Part shown: positions 51,898 to 60,800 of the stretch, piece by piece
How positions within the stretch are numbered: the stretch's first letter is position 1
How the letters are laid out: the number at the start of each line of letters is the position of its first letter
Notes under the pieces: model-generated
What the model was told of the DNA's origin: nothing
The model's input: the letters and a program-made list of their open reading frames with translations, nothing else
Database searches by the model: none
Translations under genes and position numbers: made by a program
Assembly: GCA_030528285.1 (NCBI GenBank)
Contig: JAUMZE010000003.1
Coordinates: 98,234-162,233, forward strand
DNA: 64,000 nt
Direction: 5' to 3'
Source of the DNA: Aerococcus sp.
GTDB taxonomy: Bacteria; Bacillota; Bacilli; Lactobacillales; Aerococcaceae

Positions 51898-54800
51898 TTA
51901 GTCATCTTCTTTGCGGCGTTTGACACCACCGAGAACGAAGAGGCCTGCGATCACTGCAATCCAACCTGCTGCAGCACTCTGGGAGGTTGCGCCGGTTTGT
52001 GGCAAGTGAGACATTGCTTCCACACGTTCTTCGGTTGTCATTGGCTCAGCGTCCGCATTTGGTTTCATCTGGTTATTTTGACCCGCTTGTTTACCAGATG
52101 CATTGCTGTTCATCCCGTTGTTCCCTTGGCCGTTATTGCCTTGGTCGTCGGTACCTGGAACATTGTTGTCTGCTTGTTTTTCAACGACAATGGTCACATC
52201 AACCATATCTTTGGAGCCGTCTGGGTAGGTCACTACAATCGTTCCGGTGTGTTTACCTGGGATGGTGGTGTCTACTGGGGTCTCCCATTCGATCGTCGTG
52301 CCACCTGGTAAGTCGCCCTTGTTGGTGACCGCATCACTCGCATTCAGTTGTTCACCCGGTTTAACGGTAATATCCTGGATTTCTGGCGTGTACTTGTCCG
52401 CATCCGTTTCAGGGTTATGAACGTGAATGATGACGTCCGCTGTGTCCTTAGAACCATCTGGGTAGGTCACAACGATCGTGCCTGTGATGTCACCAACCAC
52501 CGTTGACGTATCCACTGGCGTTTGCCATTCAATCGTGGTGCCTTCAGGGAGTTTATCCTTGTTGGTGACCGCATCACTCGCATTCGGTCGTTCACCCGGT
52601 TTAATGGTAATATCCTGCGTTTCTGGCGTGTACTTGTCAGCGTCCGTTTCAGGGTTGTGAACGTGAATGATGACGTCCGCTGTGTCCTTAGAACCATCTG
52701 GGTAGGTCACAACGATCGTGCCTGTGATGTCACCAACCACCGTTGACGTATCCACTGGCGTTTGCCATTCAATCGTGGTGCCTTCAGGGAGTTTATCCTT
52801 GTTGGTGACCGCATCACTCGCATTCGGTCGTTCACCCGGTTTAACGGTAATGTCCTGCGTTTCTGGCGTGTACTTGTCCGCATCCGTTTCTGGATTTACC
52901 ACATGAACTGGCACGTCGACTTCATCCTTGGAGCCATCTGGGTAAGTAATTTCGATCTTACCGGTTTGGTCGCCTGGTTTCGTCGTATCTACCGGTTCTT
53001 TCCAGTGAATATCCGTGCCTTCAGGGAGTTTATCCTTGTTGGTGATCGCGTCATTCGCGTCTGGGGTTTCACCCGGTTTAACGGTAATGTCCTGGGTTTC
53101 TGGCGTGTACTTGTCCGCATCCGTTTCTGGATTTACCACATGAACTGGCACGTCGACTTCATCCTTGGAGCCATCTGGGTAAGTAATTTCGATCTTACCG
53201 GTTTGGTCGCCTGGTTTGGTCGTGTCTACCGGTTCTTTCCAGTGAATATCCGTACCTTCAGGGAGTTTATCCTTGTTCGTGACCGCATCACTCGCATTCG
53301 GTCGTTCACCCGGTTTAACGGTAATATCCTGCGTTTCTGGCGTGTACTTGTCCGCATCCGTTTCTGGATTTACCACATGAACTGGCACGTCGACTTCATC
53401 CTTAGAACCATCTGGGTAGGTCACAACGATCGTGCCTGTGATGTCACCAACCACCGTTGACGTATCCACTGGCGTTTGCCATTCAATCGTGGTGCCTTCA
53501 GGGAGTTTATCCTTGTTGGTGATGGCGTCATTCGCGTCTGGGGTTTCACCCGGTTTAACGGTAATGTCCTGGGTTTCTGGCGTGTACTTGTCCGCATCCG
53601 TTTCTGGATTTACCACATGAACTGGCACGTCGACTTCATCCTTGGAGCCATCTGGGTAAGTAATTTCGATCTTACCGGTTTGGTCGCCTGGTTTGGTCGT
53701 GTCTACCGGTTCTTTCCAGTGAATGTCTGTACCTTCAGGGAGTTTATCCTTGTTGGTGATGGCGTCATTCGCGTCTGGGATTTCACCCGGTTTAACGGTA
53801 ATGTCCTGGGTTTCTGGCGTGTACTTGTCCGCATCCGTTTCTGGATTTACCACATGAACTGGCACGTCGACTTCATCCTTGGAGCCATCTGGGTAAGTAA
53901 TTTCGATCTTACCGGTTTGGTCGCCTGGTTTGGTCGTGTCTACCGGTTCTTTCCAGTGAATATCCGTACCTTCAGGGAGTTTGTCCTTGTTGGTGATGGC
54001 GTCATTCGCGTCTGGGGTTTCACCTGGTTTAACCGTGATATCTTGGGTTTCTGGCGTGTACTTGTCAGCGTCAGGTTTCACAACATGAATGGTTACGTCC
54101 ACTGCATCGGTCGAGCCATCTGGGTAGGTTACCACAATCGTTCCGGTTTGCGTGCCTTCTTCTGTGGTATCTACTGGAGTCTTCCACTCAAGCTTCGTGC
54201 CGCCTGGGAGATCTGCCTTGTTTGCAATCCCGTCGCCCGCGATTGGTTTTTGACCTGGTTTAACGGTGATATCTTGTGATTGTGGCGTGATCTTTTCAGC
54301 GTCGCCTGCTACGTGAACGGTCACATCAACCACATCTTTGGAGCCATCTGGGTAGGTGACTTCGACTTGTGCGTCATGATCGCCGAATGTGGAGGTATCC
54401 ACATCGTCCTTCCATTCAATTTGGGTTCCTTCTGGCAGCTTGTCTGGGTCTACAATCGCGTCTATTGCATTTGGTTTTTCGTCTTTGTTGACATTGACGG
54501 TCTGGTCTTGTGGGTCATATTGATCCGACATATCTTCATTGACGTGAACCGTGACATCTACCACGTCTTTCGAACCGTCTGGGTAGAAGACTTCGATTTG
54601 ACCTTGTTTGTCGCCCGGTGTGGAGGTGTCCACTGGGATCTTCCAGCTCAGCTTCGTGCCGCCTGGTAAGTCTGCCTTGTTCGCAATTCCGTCCGCTGCA
54701 TTTGGTTTTTGACCTTTATCAACGGTGATATCTTGCGCTTGTGGCGTGGTGGATTCTGCCATATTTGCTACATGAACAGGTACCGTTACCTTGTCTTTGG

Positions 54801-57800
54801 AGCCGTCTGGGTAAGTTACAACGATCGTGCCTTGGGTATCTCCTGGCGTGGACGTATCGACTGGGGGTTCCCATTCGATCTTCGTGCCATCTGGGAGGTC
54901 ATCCTTGTTGGCAATCCCGTCTTGGGCATTTGGTTCATCGCCTTCATTGACGTTGACGGTCTGGCCTTGTGGGTCGATTTGTTCCACTAAGTCTTTGTTG
55001 ACGGTGACAGTGACATCTACCACGTCTTTCGAACCGTCTGGGTAGGTCACTTCGACTTGTGCTTGATGATCGCCGGAAGTAGAGGTGTCTACTGGGGTCT
55101 CCCAATCAATGGTCGTCCCTTGTGGCAACTCGTCTTTGTTGGCAATCGCAGCATTCGCGTCTGGTTCATTGCCCTTATCTACCGTGACAGTTTGTCCTTG
55201 TGGCGTGAATTTCTCGGCCATGTCGGATACATGAATGTCAACGGTGAGTTCATCGATAGAGCCGTCTGGGTAAGTCACAACGATCGTCCCTTGCGTGTCA
55301 CCTGCTTTAGAAGTATCCACTGGGGTCTTCCAGGTTACCTTCGATCCGCCTGGCAGGTCCGCTTTGTTTTCGATCCCGTCTGCAGCGTTTGGTTGGTCGC
55401 CCTTGTCTACGGTGATCTTCTGTGGTTGTGGCGTTACCTTGTCAGCGTCAGATTGTTTTACCGTGACTTTCACGATGACTTCATCTTTGGAGCCGTCTGG
55501 GTAGGTTACCACAATCGTTCCAGCCTTGTCTCCTTCTGTAGAGGTATCAACAGGAGTCATCCATTCGTACGTGGTGTTCGTTGGTAATTGATCCTTGTTG
55601 GCAATACCGTCCGAAGCATTTGGCGTTTCATTCGATTTAACCGTCACATCCTGAGGCATTGGCGAAAAATAATCGGAGTCATCAGTTGGGATGATCACTT
55701 GAACATCCACGACATCCTTAGAACCGTCAGAGTATGTCACTACTACCTTAGCATCCACCGCACCCGCATTAGAAGTGTCGACTGAGTTTTCCCATTCGTA
55801 CTTGGTGTCTGCTGGCAATTGATCCTTGTTGGCAATCGTATCTGCGGCATTCGGCATGGAATGTTTCTTCGCGATGATGGATTTTCCTCGTGGATCGTTT
55901 TGGTCTGCCAAGTCTTTGTTGACGTGAACCGTTACATCCACCGTGTCCTTAGTGCCATCTGGGTAGGTGATTTCGATTTGGGCTTGTTTATCACCCGGTT
56001 GAGAGGTATCAACTGGGTCTTTCCAGTCAATCTTCGTTCCTTCTGGGAGATCTCCTTTGTTCGTGATCGCGTCTTCCGCATTCGGTGCCACGTTCTTGTC
56101 AACAGTGATTGGTCCAACTGTTGGATCATATTTGTCCGCTGCGCTCGTGATCATCACTGGGACTTCAACGGTTTCTGTGGTGCCGTCTGGGTACGTGATT
56201 TCCAATTGACCCTTGTAAGTGCCTGGTTTGGTGGTATCGATCTTGTCGGTTGTAACGTCCTTCACGGTGGTGCCTTGTGGGAGGTCCGCCTTGTTCGTGA
56301 CGTTATCAGTCAAGTCCACGGTCCCGCCGTATTCAACGGTTTCCTGTGCGATTTCAGGCTTGGTTTCTGTGACAGTCATCGAAACTTCCACTTCTTCGCT
56401 AGAGCCATCTTTGTAGGTCACAGTAACGGTAGCTTTTTGTTCGTCAGCCGTATCAGTCTTAGGTGCATCACCCTTCCATTCAACGGTTGCTCCTTGTGGC
56501 AAGGTTTGTGCGTCGATGAAGCTGTCTGCACTTGGCGTTACGTCATATTGTTTCACCGTTTGTTCAACCGCTTGTGGGTCGTTCTTCTGAGCGTCCGTTT
56601 CTTTGACGGTCACTTTCACAGTAACGGTATCTTTGGAGCCATCAGGATATTCAACAACGATCGTCCCTTGTTGTTCACCCGGTGTGTCGGTGTTGATTGG
56701 GGTCTGCCATTCATACTTGGTGTTTTCTGGCAAAGCATCCTTGTTGGCAATCGCATCGCCCGCGTTGGCTGGTTGACCCTTGATGGCTTCGATGTCTTGA
56801 CCTTGTGGGGTGTAGTCATCGGAGTTGTCCTTGGCTACGACCACGTTCACGTCAACAGTATCTTTGGAACCGTCTTTGTAGGTCACAACCACTTGAGCAG
56901 CCGCAGTCCCTGCCTTGGAGGTGTCGACTGGTTTTGCCCATTCATAGGTGGCGTCTTGTGGCAACTTGTCTTTATTCTTGATCGCGTCCGCCGCATTGAC
57001 CTGATCGTTCTTGTTCACGTTGAGGTCTTGACCTTCTGGCGTATTCAATTCGGCTTGGTCTTTGTTGACGGTGACGGTGACCTTCACTGTGTCCTTGGAA
57101 TTGTCTGGGTAAGTCACCACGACTTCGGCTTCTTGGTCGCCGGATTTAGAGGTATCTACCTTGTCCTTCCATTCAACGGTCGTGCCAGCTGGTAATTTAT
57201 CCTTGTCCTTGATCGCTTGGTTTGCGTCAGGAGTTTGGTTCTTATCAACGGTGACAGTTTGGCCTTGTGGGTCGTATTTATCTGCTGCGGTGTTGACAGT
57301 GATTGGCACTTCAATCGTTTCTTTGGTGCCGTCTGGGTAACTGATTTCCAGTTGACCCGTGTAAGCGCCCGGTTTCGTGGTATCAATCGTATCCTGCGTT
57401 ACATCCTTCACGGTGGTGTTCGCAGGGAGATCGGCCATGTTTTGAACATTATCGGTCAAGTTCACGGTGGCGCCATATTCAACGACTTCTGCGTTCACTT
57501 GTGGTTTTGCTTCCGTGACATTTATGGAAACTTCCACGTCTTCGCTGGAGCCGTCTTTGTAGGTCACCGTGACGGTCGCCTTTTGTTCACCAGCGTTGGC
57601 AGTTGTAGGGGCATCATCCTTCCAAGCCACCTTGGTTCCTTCTGGCAACTTAGCAACGTCCACGAAGTTCTCAACAGCTGGCGTCACGTCATGTTGTTTC
57701 ACTTCTTGAGGAACGGCTTGTGGAGTGTTTTGGTCGGACATGTCTTCGTTGACATGAACCGTAATATCCACAATATCCGTCGAACCATCTGAGTAGGTCA

Positions 57801-60800
57801 CTTGTACTTGCGCGTTCTCGTCACCTGCTTTGGAGGTGTCAACGGTATCGACCCATTCAACCTTTGTGTTCTCTGGCAACTTGTCCGCGTCTACAATCGC
57901 GTCTTCTGCTTTCGGTTGTTGACCCTTGTTGACGGTCACTGTTTGCCCTTTAGGATCGTTTTGTTCTGCTAAGTCTTTGTTCACAGAAACGGTGACTTTA
58001 ACGGTGTCCGTCGATTTGTCTGGGTACGTCACGATGACTTCTGCTTCTTGGTCACCAGATTTGGACGTATCGATTTGGTCTGGATGTGCCCATTCCACCT
58101 TGGTGCCAGTTGGTAATTGATCCTTATCCTTGATCGCGTTGTTGGCGTCAGGGGTTTGGTTCTTGTCGACTGTGACAGTTTGCCCTTCTGGGGTGTATTT
58201 GTCTGCAGCAGTCGTAACGGTCACATCAACATCAAAGATTTGTTTGGTGCCATCTGGGTAACTGATTTCTAATTTACCCTTGTAATCACCAGGTTGTGTT
58301 GTATCAATCGTATCTGCTGGGGTCACGTCTTTGATCGTGGTACCTGCTGGCAATTGATCCTTGTTCGTCACATTATCCTCTAAGTTCACCGTTCCACCGT
58401 ACTCAACGATTTCCTTGTTCAGTTGTGGGGTAACAGCGGTGACGTTAAGAACAACATCCACGTCTTCGCTGGAACCATCCTTGTAGTTCACAGTGACAAC
58501 GGCTTTTTGTTCACCGGCAGTGGCAGTCGTCGGTGCTGCACCCTTCCAGGAAACAGTTGCGCCCTCTGGCAAGGTCGTTGCGTTAATGAATTTCTCAGCA
58601 GCTGGAACCACATCATGTTGTTTCACGGTTTGTGGAACAGCGGTTGGGTTGTTCAAATCAGACTCGTCTGGGTTCACATGTACGGTTGCATCAACAATGT
58701 CTTGGGAGCCATCAGGGTATTTAACAACAATTTGACCCTTCGCATCTCCTGGTTTAGAGGTGTCGACTGGATCCTTCCAGGTAATGGTCGTTCCTTGTGG
58801 GAAGTCTTTGCTGTTTGTGACAACCTTTTCTGGATCTGGTTGTTTGTTCTTGTCCACACTTACTGGAGTAGTTTGCGGGTCAAATTTATCAGCTGCCGTT
58901 TGAACAGTGACAGGTACTTTGATGGTTTCCATATCACCATTTGGATAGGTAACCTTCAGCTGTCCTTCTTTTTGACCAGATTGTGTGGTGTCGATGTTTG
59001 AAACATCCTCGAAGATCGTTCCGGTTGGTAAGTCGGCCTTGTTCGTTACGTTATCCGTCAAATCAACCGTTCCACCGTATTCAACCGTTTCATTGCTTAC
59101 TTGTGGAGTAACAGCGGTGACACTCATAGTAACCGTTACATCTTCATGAGAACCATCTGTGTAGGTCACGGTGACTGTGCCGATTTGTTTGCCGTCTGTT
59201 GTCGTTGAAGGTGCTTTGTCGTCCTTCCACGCATATTTCGTTCCTTGTGGGAGTTGCGTGGTGTCAATGAACTTGTCAGCACTTGGCGTCACATCATGTT
59301 GCTTCACGGTTTGTTCAACGGCTTGTGGGTTGTTCAATTCCGCTTGGTCCTTATTAACCGTTACTGGTACTTTCACGGTATCGGTGGACTTGTCTGGGTA
59401 AGTCACAGTGACTTCTGCTTCTTGATCGCCAGACTTCGAGGTGTCGATCTTGTCTGGGTCGGTCCATTCAATCTTGGTGCCTTGAGGTAACTTGTCCGCA
59501 TCCTTGATTGCCTGGTTAGCATCTGGTGTTTGACCCTTGTCGACCGTCACGGTTTGGCCTTGTGGGTTGAATTTCTCTGCAGCCGTTTGAACGGTCACAT
59601 CAACATCAATTGTTTCGATGTCCCCATTTGGATAGGTGACTTTCAATTGACCAGTCTGTTTGCCCGATTGCGAGGTATCAATCTTAGAAACATCCTCAAA
59701 GATCGTTCCTGCTGGCAATTGATCCTTGTTCGTCACATTGTTTGTGAGATCAACAGTTCCACCATATTCAACAGTTTCAGGATCAACAGTTGGTTTAACG
59801 GCTGTTACGTTGAGAGTCACAGAGACTTCTTCGTTGGAGCCATCTTTGTAGGAAACAACGACCGTAGCCGTTTGTTTCCCAGCTGTAGTGGTGCCTGGTA
59901 CTTGGCCGTCCTTCCACGCAACTATTGCGCCTTCAGGTAATTGGGTGGTATCGATGAATTTATCCGCAGCTGGTACCGTTACATCATGCTGTTTCACGGT
60001 TTGTTCTACGGCTTGTGGATCTGTTAATTCTGCTTGATCCTTGTTCACCGTCACCGTTACTGTCACGGTATCCGTTGATTTGTCCGGATAGGTTACAATG
60101 ACATCTGCTTTTTGATCACCTGATTTAGAGGTATCAATGCTGTCTGGATCCTTCCAAGTAATCGTGGTCCCTTGTGGCAAGTTATTGAAATCTTTGATCG
60201 CTTGATTTGCGTCAGGGGTTTTGTTCTTGTCAACATTGACCGTTTGACCTTGTGGATTGTAGGTTTCTGACGCTTTCTTAACGGTCACAGGGACATCAAC
60301 AGTTTCTGTATCCCCATTTGGATAGGTCACTTCAACCTGACCGGTGTAAGAACCAGGTACTTTGGTATCGATGTTTTTCGATACGTCTTTGTAGGTGGTT
60401 CCAGCTGGCAAGGTGTCCTTATTGTTAATGTTATCCGTTAAATCAAAGGTTCCGTTGTAGTCTACTGTTTCACTATTAACAGTTGGAGTAACTGGTGTGA
60501 CATTGAGGGTTACCGTCACTTCATCCGTTGAGGTGTCTGGGTAGGTCACAACAACAGTGCCAGTTTGTGCGCCTGCATTAGTCGTTGAAGGCGTGTCACC
60601 CTTCCAAGCATAAGTTGTTCCTTGTGGGAGGCCATCCTTATTAATGAAACTCTCAACACTTGGCACCTTGTCATGTTGTTTAGCGGTTTGTTCAACAGCT
60701 TCTGGAACGTTCTTGTCCGCTAATGATTCAACGGCAGTAAGCGTTGGCCCCGTTGCTGTTTGTTGACCATCTGGGCTGTAGGTGATTAATTGAACTGTTT

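Noticed and set aside
52405-54072. Regular repeats considered as a CRISPR-like or satellite array
   Set aside because: Units are 237/240 bases, in frame and code for Rib-type modules with no unique spacers.
53476-57195. Long plus-strand open frames (267 and 458 codons) opposite the giant surface-protein gene
   Set aside because: They are antisense shadows of a repetitive coding sequence with low stop-codon density. They repeat with the modules, lack ribosome sites and encode no plausible domain.
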